DNA of 64,000 nucleotides from Streptomyces sp. NBS 14/10 (GCF_002224125.1 NZ_NCSM01000007.1:499839-563838), one strand, 5' to 3'; shown: positions 1-8,010, counted from the first letter of the stretch. Notes: generated by a model from the letters alone, not told the origin. A program made the numbers and translations.

Positions 1-429
1 GAGGTCCCGGGAATTCACTGTCAGCGTGAGGTACGCGTACTTCTGCGAGATCGCCTCCAGTCCCGCTTCGGGAACCGCGGGCCATGCGTCCAGATCCCAC
101 CGAACAGCCGCGGGATCCGGTCCCAGAGCAGCGATGAAGGGCTCAGCGCGGTCCAGCGGACGACACCAGTCGAACACTCGGATCGGCAGACAGTCCGCAG
201 GGTTGTCGCCGGCCTCCGACGAACCGTGCTCCTTGCCGGCCGACGCCCACCATTCGAGGTCGGGCAGTACGTGACGCACTTGCGCCAGCACGTCCGGCGA
301 CCTGATCACGGCTTCGAAGTCAACCTCTCCCTGGCCGGCGTCTGCCATGCCCAGCAAGGTACGCACCGCACGTATCGCTTCAGACAGGTCGGCAGTTGTA
401 AGGACAGCAGCCGCAGCAGAGTTACTCAT
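1..429 (-). CDS. Hypothetical protein, truncated by window edge
   Basis: An uninterrupted reading frame of 143 codons runs from an ATG at 429 to the left edge without a stop, so the C-terminus lies outside the window. The N-terminus is Ala-rich (MSNSAAAAVLTTADLSEAIR) and is followed by a mixed acidic region with several Trp residues (EWW, FDWCR, VRWDLDAW), as in a soluble globular protein. I do not recognise a family. There is no signal peptide or membrane segment. It lies 166 bp beyond the stop of the same-strand sigma factor gene, too far for clear coupling. Support is codon usage and frame openness only. Confidence 0.6.
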   Translation of the reverse strand, partial: MSNSAAAAVLTTADLSEAIRAVRTLLGMADAGQGEVDFEAVIRSPDVLAQVRHVLPDLEWWASAGKEHGSSEAGDNPADCLPIRVFDWCRPLDRAEPFIAALGPDPAAVRWDLDAWPAVPEAGLEAISQKYAYLTLTVNSRDL

Positions 430-595
430 CCCGGCACCATAGGACGGCACCCACAGACCGGTCCGAGCGGGTGCTTGCGCTTCCTGTAACGCTCTTCGTC
501 GAAACTGTGACGCGGGCGCGGGCGGGGGGTCGGTCCGGGCACCGGCCGCGTGCTGATGGGCTCGCACGATGGTGGAGTAGCGGGCGCGCTGTGCC

Positions 596-1534
596 TCAGC
601 CCGTCGTCCAGCGACGGAGTTTCTCGGGGTTGCGTACCACCCAGATGTGCTTGATCCGGTCGCCCTCGACCTCGAACGCGAACACCGACACGGTGACGCC
701 GTCCTGCTGGGCCACCAGGCCGGGCTGACCGTTGACCGTACGTTCCAGGAGCGTCATGTTGCCGGGCCTCCGGCGGGCGATTTCGACCCAGGCGTGCGCG
801 ATCTGCTCGCCGCCTTCGATGGGGTGCAGGAAGGTGATGGCGAGGCCGCCGCCGTCGGCGATGGCCGTGGCATCGGGGTCGAGCAGGCCGATGAGGGCGT
901 CGATGTCCTTGGCTTCCCACGCCTGCTTGAAGTCCCTGACGATGCCGGCGCGCTGGGCCGCCGGCGTCGCGGAAGGCTGCGCGGCCCGGATGCGGCGGCG
1001 GGCCGAGGAGGCCAGCTGGCGGCATGCCGCCGGGGTACGGCCGACGATCTCGGCCACTTCGGCAAAGGAGTAACGGAAGACATCGTGCAGGACGAACGCG
1101 ACACGTTCGGCCGGGGTCATCGATTCGAGCACGACCAGGAAGGCCAGGTTGACCGACTCGTCCAGGGTGACCCGGTCGGCCGGGTCGACGGTGGCGCCGC
1201 CCGGCCGCACGCTGATCCACTCCGTACGCTCGGGCAGCGGCTCGGGGATCCATTCGCCCACGTAGGTCTCTCGCCGGGCCCGCGCGGAGCGGAGCTGGTT
1301 GAGGCAGATGCGGCCGGCGACCGTCGTCAACCAGGCGCCGGGGGATTCGATGGCGTCCTGCTGCCGCGCGGACATGGCGTACCAGCGGGCGTACGTCTCC
1401 TGGACGGCATCCTCGGCCTCGGCCAGGGAGCCCAGGAGCCGGTACGCGAGATTGATCAGCTGACGCCGCTCGCTCATGATCGCGTCCAGGCTCGGATCGG
1501 GCCGGTCGTGTCCTGGCTCGGATTGGGTGGTCAT
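596..1534 (-). CDS. ECF sigma factor, SigJ/ECF41 type with C-terminal SnoaL-like domain
   Basis: This 312-residue extracytoplasmic-function sigma factor would direct RNA polymerase to a small set of promoters. Region 2 (about residues 20-90) contains LINLAYRLLGSLAEAEDAVQ and a WL motif (GAWLTTVAGR). Region 4 (about 130-190) contains the HTH around FAEVAEIVGRTPAACRQLAS. The last 110 residues form a SnoaL/NTF2-like domain ending in NPEKLRRW, close to the NPDKL signature of ECF41 factors, where the extension regulates activity without a separate anti-sigma. I chose the ATG giving MTTQSEPG. Longer reading frames run into the palindrome at 1566-1652 and look spurious. ECF41 genes usually sit beside carboxymuconolactone-decarboxylase or epimerase genes; here the divergent neighbour is a LUD protein. 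Confidence 0.88.
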   Translation of the reverse strand: MTTQSEPGHDRPDPSLDAIMSERRQLINLAYRLLGSLAEAEDAVQETYARWYAMSARQQDAIESPGAWLTTVAGRICLNQLRSARARRETYVGEWIPEPLPERTEWISVRPGGATVDPADRVTLDESVNLAFLVVLESMTPAERVAFVLHDVFRYSFAEVAEIVGRTPAACRQLASSARRRIRAAQPSATPAAQRAGIVRDFKQAWEAKDIDALIGLLDPDATAIADGGGLAITFLHPIEGGEQIAHAWVEIARRRPGNMTLLERTVNGQPGLVAQQDGVTVSVFAFEVEGDRIKHIWVVRNPEKLRRWTTG

Positions 1535-1565
1535 GGTGCCGACGGCTCCCTTGGTCGCATCTGCC

Positions 1566-1652
1566 CTCAGCAGTTCGACAAGACAGCGCACCGGAATGTG
1601 AGGCCGGTGCGCCGCCTGACATTCCGCGGAGCTGTGTTGTCGAACTGCTGAG
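1566..1652. repeat. 87-bp near-perfect palindrome between divergent genes
   Basis: Arms 1566-1607 and 1611-1652 are inverted copies around a 3-nt centre. The outer 16 bp (CTCAGCAGTTCGACAA on the left) match exactly and the inner part carries scattered mismatches, for example the shared CGGAATGT block. The element lies 32 nt upstream of the sigma factor start and 41 nt upstream of the LUD gene start. It is far longer than an ordinary operator. It could be a MITE-like element, a paired IS end, or a regulatory cruciform. No flanking target-site duplication is evident. Confidence 0.85.
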
Positions 1653-1692
1653 AGCAACACATCATCCAGCGAACAAGAAGGCCAGAGGCATC

Positions 1693-2322
1693 ATGACCAC
1701 CTCGACACCGGCAACACCGTTCACCGACCCTGCGACCGACGAGCGACTGGAGCGGGTGGCCGCAGCGCTGAAGGAAAAGAACTTCGACGTCGAGATCCTG
1801 GATGACGCCGCCGCCGCGCGGGCCCGCGTCAGGGACTTGATTCCCGAGGGCGCCGCGGTGTTCACCGGGGCCAGCGAGACCCTCCGGCTGTCCGGCATCG
1901 ACGAGGACATCAACAGCAGCGGGCGGTACGACTCCGTCAAGGCACGCGGGCTGACCATGGACCGCGCGACCCAGATGGCCGAGATCTGGCAGCTGCTCGC
2001 CTGCCCAGACGTCATCGTGGGCAGCGTCGCCGCGGTCACCGAGACGGGCTCCCTCGTGGCCGCCTCGGCCAGCGGAAGCCAGCTGCCCGGCTACGCGGGC
2101 TCCGCGCCCCGGGTGATCTGGGTCGTCGGAGCGCAGAAGGTGGTGCCCGACCTGGACACCGCGCTGCGCCGCATCGACGAGCACTGCGTCCCGCTGGAGG
2201 ACGAGCGCGCCATGAAGGCTTACGGGGTGCCCAGTGCCCTCAACCGCCTTCTCATCCTCAACGCGGAACCTCACCCCGGGCGCGGCACCGTCCTGCTGCT
2301 CCGCGAAGCCATCGGATTCTGA
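1693..2322 (+). CDS. LUD domain protein (LutC/YkgG-like)
   Basis: This 209-residue protein consists almost entirely of a LUD domain, the fold of LutC/YkgG proteins linked to L-lactate oxidation. Recognisable stretches are the GAAVFTGASETL nucleotide-like loop, the GSVAAVTETGSLV core and the C-terminal RVIWVVGAQKVVPDLDTAL, which matches the family's conserved VVGxxKIVPDLDxAL pattern. No lutA or lutB genes adjoin it, so a role in lactate use is unproven. Stand-alone LUD proteins of actinomycetes are mostly uncharacterised. An AGAGG ribosome-binding site precedes the ATG. It diverges from the ECF41 sigma gene across the long palindrome, so it is a natural candidate target of that sigma factor. 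Confidence 0.8.
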   Translation: MTTSTPATPFTDPATDERLERVAAALKEKNFDVEILDDAAAARARVRDLIPEGAAVFTGASETLRLSGIDEDINSSGRYDSVKARGLTMDRATQMAEIWQLLACPDVIVGSVAAVTETGSLVAASASGSQLPGYAGSAPRVIWVVGAQKVVPDLDTALRRIDEHCVPLEDERAMKAYGVPSALNRLLILNAEPHPGRGTVLLLREAIGF

Positions 2323-2362
2323 ACCATCAGGAGCCGTCCTGCCGAACGCGGGCCGGGACCGC

Positions 2363-2896
2363 TCAGCTGACATGAGCGGCGATGGCCCGCGCGCACTCCA
2401 GGGACTCGGTGTACGAGGTGTCCACCTCCAGGTCGTACTTCACGCCCTCGTGCACCACAGCCGCCTGCGACTCCGCCATCCCGACCGCCCGATCCCCGCG
2501 AGCGGCCTCACGGGCCGCGGCAACCTGGGGCTCACACCTGACCCCGACCCACAGCACACCAAGGCCACGCAGCGCCTTCACCCACCGCTGCTGGGACTCC
2601 GCCTGCCCCAGGAACACCTCGTCGACGATGATCCGAGCCCCGGCCCGGGCCATCGCGGCGATCCCCTCGATCCACGCGGCCTCCAGCGCCCTGAACCCCG
2701 CCCCGACGCTCACCCCGCCATCCGGCGCGACCTCGATCCCGGACGTCGCCCCCGTCATGGACGCGGGCATCGCCTCGATGAGTGTGTCGACGCTGAAGGT
2801 CAGCCATGGATCGGGCAGGACCGCTTGCAGCCCCCTGGCGAGGCTGGACTTCCCGGAGCTGGATCCGCCATTGAGCACGATCACCTGAGTAGTCAT
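2363..2896 (-). CDS. Chloramphenicol phosphotransferase-like (CPT) kinase
   Basis: The 177 residues contain a P-loop near the N-terminus (GGSSSGKS, residues 10-17), a following [10 protein letters not shown] segment and a later IIVDEVFL strand, as in the CPT family whose founding member O-phosphorylates chloramphenicol in S. venezuelae (178 residues). [18 protein letters not shown] resembles the lid region of small-molecule kinases. The substrate cannot be told from sequence; many CPT relatives do not act on chloramphenicol. It lies immediately downstream of the DUF397 gene, with 18 nt between them on the same strand, and might be read through from the HTH gene. Confidence 0.8.
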   Translation of the reverse strand: MTTQVIVLNGGSSSGKSSLARGLQAVLPDPWLTFSVDTLIEAMPASMTGATSGIEVAPDGGVSVGAGFRALEAAWIEGIAAMARAGARIIVDEVFLGQAESQQRWVKALRGLGVLWVGVRCEPQVAAAREAARGDRAVGMAESQAAVVHEGVKYDLEVDTSYTESLECARAIAAHVS

Positions 2897-2914
2897 CGCG
2901 CCAGGCTAGACGGC

Positions 2915-3118
2915 CTAACGGTCGAGCTCGCCCCCCCGGACGGCAGCCACGAACGCCTGCCAGGCCGACGCCTCGAAGAGCAGGGCGCCGCGCGCACGGT
3001 CCTTGGTGTCGCGGACGGCTTGGCGGCCGGTGGGGAGGATGCCGCGTTCGACGCAGTTGTTGTCACTGCCGCTGTAGCTGCTCGTGTGCCACGTCGCGCT
3101 GTCGAGCTCGGATATCAA
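2915..3118 (-). CDS. DUF397 protein
   Basis: This 67-residue protein has the DUF397 pattern: WHTSSYSGSDNNCVE near the N-terminus, then VRDTKDRARGALLFEASAWQAFV. In Streptomyces such small proteins are encoded next to a WhiJ-like HTH regulator and an ATP-binding protein and are thought to modulate the regulator. Here it follows the HTH gene by 10 nt on the same strand, so the two are almost certainly co-transcribed. No catalytic motif is expected or seen. Confidence 0.9.
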   Translation of the reverse strand: MISELDSATWHTSSYSGSDNNCVERGILPTGRQAVRDTKDRARGALLFEASAWQAFVAAVRGGELDR

Positions 3119-3128
3119 GGTCTACGTC

Positions 3129-3965
3129 CTAGAGGAGATCTCGGATGTACTGCTGCGAAGCGGCGGGAGACAGCGCAGCGGCTGTCAGCTCGTCCCAGGC
3201 AGTGGAGTAGCGCAGCACGTCCTGCCGCTGTTCGAGCAAGCTACCACCAGTGATGTGCTCCAACCAGACGATGTCAGCCGGGGGTTCACCCCGCTGGCGG
3301 AAGATGGTGAACGGCGGCAACTGATCCTGCGGCAGGACCGCGTCGAGCGGCAGGATCTGCACCTTGACGTTGGGCCGTTCCGCCACCTGCTGAAGATGTT
3401 CGAGCTGCCCGCGCACCACGTCCGGTGCGCCGCCGATCCGGTGCAGGGCCGGGACGTCGATGACGGTTCGCAGGCAGAAGCCGCCCTGGTTGTCCAGTAG
3501 TTCCTTGCGCTTCATGCGCGTCTTCACCAGAAGTTCCACGCGCTCGGGCGGGTGCACGGAAAACGTCTGCCGCATATACGCCTCGGTCTGCAGCAGTCCG
3601 GGGATGACCATGGACTCGTACGTGCGCACCAACTCGGAGTCGGCTTCGAGCGTGAGGCAGTCCTTCAGGGTGTCGCGGAGCATCGGACCTTGGTTGCTCC
3701 ACCAATCGACCTTGTGGATCTCCTTCGCCAGCCGCCTGAGACTCGCGCACTGGCGCTCGTCCTCGACCCCGTACAGCTTGAACAGCACCGTCAGGTCCAG
3801 CGGGCGAATGCCTCGCTTGCCGTTCTCGATCTGGCTGATCTTCGGATGCCCGCACTCCAGCGCATCAGCGGCGTCCTGAACCCTCAGCCCTGCCTCAACG
3901 CGCAGTCGACGCAGCTCACTTCCGAGCCGACGACTGCGCATGGTGGGCATATCGCTCTGCGTCAT
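3129..3965 (-). CDS. XRE-family HTH regulator with DUF5753 (WhiJ-like)
   Basis: The 278-residue protein has an N-terminal HTH (about residues 10-65, LRRLRVEAGLRVQDAADALE then HPKISQIENGKRGI) followed by the DUF5753 domain, recognisable from ESMVIPGLLQTEAYMRQTF and HLQQVAERPNVKVQILPL. It is the DNA-binding member of a WhiJ-like trio with the downstream DUF397 gene and the divergent ATP-binding protein gene. Family members influence differentiation or antibiotic genes. The first in-frame ATG was used; MPTMRSRR five codons on is an alternative start. The divergent start at 4120 leaves about 150 bp for two promoters. Confidence 0.92.
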   Translation of the reverse strand: MTQSDMPTMRSRRLGSELRRLRVEAGLRVQDAADALECGHPKISQIENGKRGIRPLDLTVLFKLYGVEDERQCASLRRLAKEIHKVDWWSNQGPMLRDTLKDCLTLEADSELVRTYESMVIPGLLQTEAYMRQTFSVHPPERVELLVKTRMKRKELLDNQGGFCLRTVIDVPALHRIGGAPDVVRGQLEHLQQVAERPNVKVQILPLDAVLPQDQLPPFTIFRQRGEPPADIVWLEHITGGSLLEQRQDVLRYSTAWDELTAAALSPAASQQYIRDLL

Positions 3966-4119
3966 GGGCGCATGCTGTCGCCCGGCCGGGAGAAGTCACA
4001 AGCGCCGAACACAACATGTACCCGATGGAGTGAATCCAGTCCGCATCATTTGCCTGAGTGACAATGTTCGGTCCACGATCGGCCGCATCACCGACCGTCA
4101 CCGAAAGGCCGTGCCCGCC

Positions 4120-4602
4120 ATGGCAGTTGAAGAGGTCCCCCAGCGCTACGAACAACACCTGCACGCCGCCCCCGAAATACTGATCTGCATTCGCCGCATC
4201 ATCGGCGCCCATCTGCGGCTCTGGGGACGAGACGACCTCATCGACGCCGTGGCGCTCTGCGCCACCGAAGTGCTGGCGAACGTGCACAAGCACACCGACT
4301 CCGGGGAGTGCCACCTCCGCCTCCAGAACACCCCGGACGGCGTCCGCACCATGGTCAGCGACACAGAGCCCACGCTCCCCACCGTCCGCGAGCCGGACTG
4401 GTGCGCCGAGAGCGGCCGCGGCATGTTCATCCTCACCAGCACCGCCCACCGCTGGGGCGTCCTGCCCACGCCCACCGGCAAGGAGGTGTGGTTCGAGTGC
4501 CGGTCCGCACCGCTCGCGCCTTCGCCGACCTCGCGCCTGGGTCCGGTACACGGTGACCAAGCCGGCCAGTCGACCCCTACCCCCTCTCAGAAAGACGCTT
4601 GA
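4120..4602 (+). CDS. ATP-binding protein, RsbW/SpoIIAB-like HATPase
   Basis: A 160-residue GHKL ATPase of the anti-sigma/serine kinase type. The N box is CATEVLANVHKHT and the G-type box is ESGRGMFILTSTAHRWGV. The C-terminal tail is Pro/Ser-rich and probably disordered. ATG 4120 is preferred because GAAAGG lies 11 nt upstream; the reading frame is open further 5' but that part overlaps the divergent promoter region. Such ATPases sit beside HTH/DUF397 pairs across Streptomyces, and that arrangement is seen here. The target sigma factor or anti-anti-sigma partner is unknown. Confidence 0.85.
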   Translation: MAVEEVPQRYEQHLHAAPEILICIRRIIGAHLRLWGRDDLIDAVALCATEVLANVHKHTDSGECHLRLQNTPDGVRTMVSDTEPTLPTVREPDWCAESGRGMFILTSTAHRWGVLPTPTGKEVWFECRSAPLAPSPTSRLGPVHGDQAGQSTPTPSQKDA

Positions 4603-4640
4603 TGCAGTACTTGATGTAGAGCAAGCACTTTTTTTAGAGG
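4598..4640. repeat. 12-bp tandem repeat and T-run after the ATPase gene
   Basis: Two copies of a 12-bp unit (cttgatgcagta, cttgatgtagag) start at the stop codon of the ATP-binding protein gene and are followed by a run of seven T at about 4630-4637, rare in this GC-rich DNA. No convincing GC-rich stem precedes the T-run, so a classical terminator is not claimed. The rest of the gap to 4878 is pyrimidine-rich and holds no gene I can support. Confidence 0.5.
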
Positions 4641-4878
4641 GGGTGTGGGGGAGGCCGAACTTCTGCCAGCCGGTGACGGCCCGCTGCGCTGGACGGCGAC
4701 GACACCTCCGGCCCCCTCCCCCCTTCCCGCTGCTGGCCGCCTTGCGCCGAAGGCGCGAGACGATACCCGCACGCGGCGTCCGGGCCATGCCGCCCAACGG
4801 CGAGGCGACCCGACCCCGTCGCACCCCAACCCCTTCGCAGCCCAAGCCACTTCGCAGGGGCGGGCCGCCAGAGGCAGG

Positions 4879-5279
4879 TCAGGCCACCAGCTGTCGCTGC
4901 ACCGCCTGGGCGTCGATCAGATAGTTCATCTCGTAGAAACGCCCGTCACGGACCTTGTGAAAGGCGTACTCGGCATACTCGACCGTGGCGCCGGTGGGCG
5001 GCGCGCCGAACCACTCCTTCGCGGGTGTGCCCTTGTTGAACAGACGGGCCGCCACTCGATCACCGTCGATGGCGAGGTCCATGACCCGCCAGGTGAAGTC
5101 CGGGACCGCATCGGTGTGGTCCTGCTGGTCCGCGATGACCTCGTCCCGCGTGACCGGGTGGCCGGGTGGCCGTTCATGATGAGTTCGTCGTGGATGAATT
5201 CGGTCATGCGGTGGAACTCGTGAGCGTTGAGCGCGTCGATGTAGCGCTGGAAGAAGTCGCGCAGTTCGGCGTCAGACAT
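4879..5279 (-). pseudogene. SnoaL-like/ester cyclase family gene, frameshifted
   Basis: The first part starts MSDAELRDFFQRYIDALNAH and reads to INGHP-type residues, then leaves frame. The rest of the NTF2-like fold continues in another frame as VTRDEVIADQQDH, VPDFTWRVMDLAIDGDRVAARL and ends AQAVQRQLVA. The break coincides with an exact 8-bp tandem duplication (CCGGGTGG at 5154-5161 and 5162-5169). Removing one copy restores one continuous SnoaL-like protein of about 130 residues. It is therefore a recent pseudogene, a phase-variable tract, or a sequencing error. The intact product would be a small cone-fold protein of unknown substrate. Confidence 0.85.
5154..5169. repeat. 8-bp tandem duplication causing a frameshift
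   Basis: CCGGGTGG is present twice in direct succession inside the SnoaL-like gene. The +8 change shifts the frame exactly where the two halves of the protein separate. Confidence 0.9.
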
Positions 5280-5369
5280 GATTACCTCTCAGCGCCCCGG
5301 ATCGTGGCGCATTCGAATGGTGCCGGTTATCCGCTTATCCGCTTCGCCGTGTGCCACCCGGCGGTCCTG

Positions 5370-6110
5370 TCAGATCTGGTTCATTCCGCCGTCGACGTAG
5401 AGATTGGCGCCGTAGACGAAGCTGCTGTCGGACGAGGCGAGGAAGGTCACGGCGGCGGCGATCTCGTCGGGGTCGGCGACCCGCTTGGGGGGCAGGCCGG
5501 CCGCGACGGTCTCCATCATCTCCCCGGCGCGATCGCCGAAAGCCGCGTCCCACATCGGGGTGTTCACCGGGCCCGGCGAGATCGCGTTGACCCGGACACC
5601 CCGGCCGCCGAGCTCGTCGGCCCAGGCACGGGCGTATGCCCGCACGGCCGCCTTCGACGCTCCGTAGGCGCTCATACCGCCCGCGCCTCCCTCGGCGGCG
5701 GTGGAGGCGGTGAGGATCACCGAGGCGCCGTCGTTGAGCAGCGGAAGGGCCTTCTGCACAGTGAGGAAGGTGCCCTTGACGTTGATGTCGAAGATCGCGT
5801 CATGGATGTCCTCGGTGAGCTCGTCCAACGTCGCGATGTGGTTGATGGCCGCGTTGGCGAACAGCACGTCCAGGCCCTGCCCGTGCTCCCGCACGCGCTG
5901 GTACAGGCGGTCCACGTCGGCCGCGACGCTGACGTCACCGGGCACGGCGGTGGCGTTGCCGATGGCGGCGGCGGCCTTCTCCAGCTCGGTTTCGCGCCGG
6001 CCGGTGATGAACACGTGCGCGCCCTCGGCTGCGAGTCGCTTCGCAGTCGCCAGGCCGATCCCGGCGTTGCCGCCGGTGACGACTGCGGCCTTTCCCTCAA
6101 GCTGCCCCAT
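5370..6110 (-). CDS. SDR family oxidoreductase
   Basis: A classical short-chain dehydrogenase of 246 residues: NAD(P)-binding TGGNAGIGLA near residue 12, the NAAI segment (LFANAAINH), catalytic Ser in ILTASTAAEGG, YxxxK in SAYGASKAA, and ISPGPVNTPMW after the active site. The ATG giving MGQLEGKA has GGAGG 8 nt upstream, so it is preferred over ATGs further 5'. The substrate is unknown. The upstream region 6134-6195 carries two imperfect GTAC-type dyads that may be regulator sites, but no regulator gene lies next to it. Confidence 0.9.
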   Translation of the reverse strand: MGQLEGKAAVVTGGNAGIGLATAKRLAAEGAHVFITGRRETELEKAAAAIGNATAVPGDVSVAADVDRLYQRVREHGQGLDVLFANAAINHIATLDELTEDIHDAIFDINVKGTFLTVQKALPLLNDGASVILTASTAAEGGAGGMSAYGASKAAVRAYARAWADELGGRGVRVNAISPGPVNTPMWDAAFGDRAGEMMETVAAGLPPKRVADPDEIAAAVTFLASSDSSFVYGANLYVDGGMNQI

Positions 6111-6410
6111 GGCCATGACCTCCACAAACTTAAGTACCAATCGATACCGAACGAGACTGTAACACCTTCCGCACCGGCCAGTACAAAATAGGTACGACGG
6201 ATTGCATGGAGACGTGACGGAAGGGACCGATCGGCCGACCGAGAGGCGTGCTACACCGAGCGCCCCGCCTCATACGGAGCGCGCGCCTTGCAGGAGCCGA
6301 CCGCCCGGCAGGTGGCCACCGCGTTCCTCAACGGCTCCGTCAGGTGGCCGAGACGGCCCTGCGAAGTCGGCCACCAGTCACGGGCCCGGCTCAGCCGGAC
6401 CGCGCCGGAG
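6111..6410. other. Intergenic region upstream of the SDR gene
   Basis: The 300 bp between the SDR start and the next gene end contain imperfect dyads GTACCAATCGATAC (6134-6147) and GTAC-N7-GTAC (6181-6195), both AT-richer than their surroundings and suitably placed as operators for the SDR gene. From about 6200 to 6410 the sequence is GC-rich and has no reading frame with convincing codon use or a recognisable remnant. Confidence 0.4.
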
Positions 6411-6818
6411 TCAGATCCCGGGTCCGTAACCGGGGTTCGGCTGCCGGCGAGGGGTCCACCACTCGGTGAGCCCCCACACCCCGAGCGCGAGCGCGGCCAC
6501 GGCTGCGAGTGCCGCGACCCAGGGACGGCGCACCCATCGCGTGGTCAGCGTCCAGGCGAAGAGCGGAACCAGCGCGCCGCCGAGCACGATGAGCGGCAGA
6601 TCGATGTAGAGCACGCTCAGATCGCGGGCATGGCCCTCGAACCCGCCGTCGATACTGATCGCGGCCCGCGGTGCCCAGACAAGCGGCGCGGTCGTCGCAC
6701 CCAGGCCGGCGAGAAGGCATCCAGCGGCACCGCTGGCCTTCGGCCTCATACCCGCGGTCCGTCCCGCGGTCCGTCCGGTGGTCCGTCCGGTGGTCCGTCC
6801 GGTGGTCTTTCCGCTCAT
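6411..6818 (-). CDS. Small membrane protein with TGRT repeats, unknown function
   Basis: With the ATG at 6818 the product is 135 residues. It begins with four to five TGRT/AGRT repeats, then has three hydrophobic stretches (around ASGAAGCLLAGLGATTAPLVW, LPLIVLGGALVPLFAW and WVAALAAVAALALGVW), so it is probably an inner-membrane protein with a basic N-terminal tail. A GTG start at 6863 is possible; neither start has a strong ribosome-binding site. No family is recognised. The N-terminal repeat is encoded by a 12-bp tandem DNA repeat. Confidence 0.6.
   Translation of the reverse strand: MSGKTTGRTTGRTTGRTAGRTAGMRPKASGAAGCLLAGLGATTAPLVWAPRAAISIDGGFEGHARDLSVLYIDLPLIVLGGALVPLFAWTLTTRWVRRPWVAALAAVAALALGVWGLTEWWTPRRQPNPGYGPGI
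6756..6815. repeat. 12-bp tandem repeat (about five copies)
   Basis: The unit GGTCCGTCCGGT occurs three times exactly (6768-6803), flanked by one degenerate copy on each side. It encodes the Thr-Gly-Arg-Thr repeat at the N-terminus of the small membrane protein. Such in-frame 12-bp units can expand or contract without breaking the frame. Confidence 0.9.
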
Positions 6819-6969
6819 GCCCACGTCAGACGCGATGGCACGGTGCACGGTTCCGGGGCTCACACAAGGTCACCGGCAGGCCCGCTGAAGCTGCGAACTG
6901 AAGACAGCTGATGACGCGAGCTCACCAGCACCAAGGCGTCCGCCGCGCCGCCCCGCAATCGTCTGCCCG

Positions 6970-7986
6970 TCAGACCGATGGGTCCCAGACGCGTACGACG
7001 CCACCCCGGCCCGCCGTCAGCACCACACAGCGGCCGTCCATCGACGTGATCGCCACCGCCCAGACCTCGCCCTCGTCTCCGGCCAGTGGCGCCCCGATCC
7101 GCCGCCCCTCGGCGAGGTCCCAGACCCGGGCGGTCCCGTCGTCGCTGCCGGTCACCGCGAGCGTACGGGCTCCGACCACAGCCGCGGCCACGGTGGACAC
7201 GCGCTCCGTGTGACCCGTGGGGAAATGGCCGACCGGCTCGCCGCCGACCGCGTCCCAGATCCGCAGCCCGCTCTCGCCGGAATCGGTCGCCGCCAGCGCC
7301 ACGGGACGGCCATCGATCTCGGACAGGGCTACGGCGTGGACCAGCCCGTTGACGGACCACTTGTGGACCAGTTCGTCGGACTCCAGATCCGACAGCAGAA
7401 CTTCACCGCCACCGCCCGACACCACAACCGGACGCCCACGAACCTGCCCCACCGCGAGGTCGCTCATCTCGTCGGAGTGGCCGGGCAGCTCCCGCGGCTC
7501 CTGCTCCTCCGCGTCCTCGTCATCGGTCGGCCCCCATGACTCGGCCTCGGGATCCGCCGGATCCCACACCCACACCTCGGGGATGGGCCCACCGGCCACG
7601 AGGGTGATGCGCCCGTCCACCGACGTCATGCCCAGGGCGTGAACGCAGTTGCGGAACTCCGGCGGGGCATTGAGCAGTTCGCCGCTCATCACATCCCACA
7701 GACCCGGCCCTTGATGCTGCCCGCCCGCGGCGAACAGCACCCGCCCATCGACGACGGTCACGTCCATATGCTCGAAGTCCGGGTACACGGGAATTCCGTA
7801 CGACCCGTTGTCGAAATCGTCCAGTGGCCGTTCCAGCCACTCGTCCCCGATCAGGTCCCACGTCCACACGTCGTTACGACTGGCGCAAACCGCCCACGGC
7901 CGTCCATTCACATCGGCGACAGCGAAGTCGTCGATAATTCCTTCGGACGGAATCACGCTGCTCTTGATCAGCCGAGGGTCAGTCAT
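6970..7986 (-). CDS. WD40 repeat protein
   Basis: A 338-residue beta-propeller protein. Repeats end in WD-like motifs at DVWTWDL, GLWDVMSGE, EVWVWDPADPE, LRIWDAVGGE, ARVWDLAEGR and VRVWDPSV, each preceded by a GRPVALA/GRTLAVTGSDDG strand. No enzymatic domain is fused, so it is probably a scaffold or binding protein in the cytoplasm; no signal peptide is visible. The start giving MTDPRLIK lies only 24 nt from the divergent gene start at 8011, and a -10-like TAGGAT sits 7 nt upstream, suggesting a leaderless message. The partner could be the divergent acidic-tail protein. Confidence 0.88.
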   Translation of the reverse strand: MTDPRLIKSSVIPSEGIIDDFAVADVNGRPWAVCASRNDVWTWDLIGDEWLERPLDDFDNGSYGIPVYPDFEHMDVTVVDGRVLFAAGGQHQGPGLWDVMSGELLNAPPEFRNCVHALGMTSVDGRITLVAGGPIPEVWVWDPADPEAESWGPTDDEDAEEQEPRELPGHSDEMSDLAVGQVRGRPVVVSGGGGEVLLSDLESDELVHKWSVNGLVHAVALSEIDGRPVALAATDSGESGLRIWDAVGGEPVGHFPTGHTERVSTVAAAVVGARTLAVTGSDDGTARVWDLAEGRRIGAPLAGDEGEVWAVAITSMDGRCVVLTAGRGGVVRVWDPSV

Positions 7987-7993
7987 GTCGGCC

Positions 7994-8003
7994 ATCCTAA
8001 ACT
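7994..8003. promoter_or_regulatory. Overlapping divergent -10 elements, leaderless starts predicted
   Basis: On the minus strand TAGGAT (reverse complement of 7994-7999) stands 7 nt before the WD40 ATG. On the plus strand TAAACT (7998-8003) stands 7 nt before the ATG at 8011. Both fit TANNNT, and no ribosome-binding site fits in the 24-nt gap. No good -35 boxes are visible, so this is a prediction. Confidence 0.45.
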
Positions 8004-8010
8004 GACCGTC

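Noticed and set aside
1566..1652. CRISPR or tRNA-like structure at the palindrome
   Set aside because: There is a single inverted repeat with no spacer series and no cloverleaf; no CRISPR array or tRNA was seen in the window.
1567..2373. A 268-codon minus-strand frame across the LUD gene and the palindrome
   Set aside because: Its ends are coded by the palindrome arms and its middle is antisense to a well-supported LUD protein.
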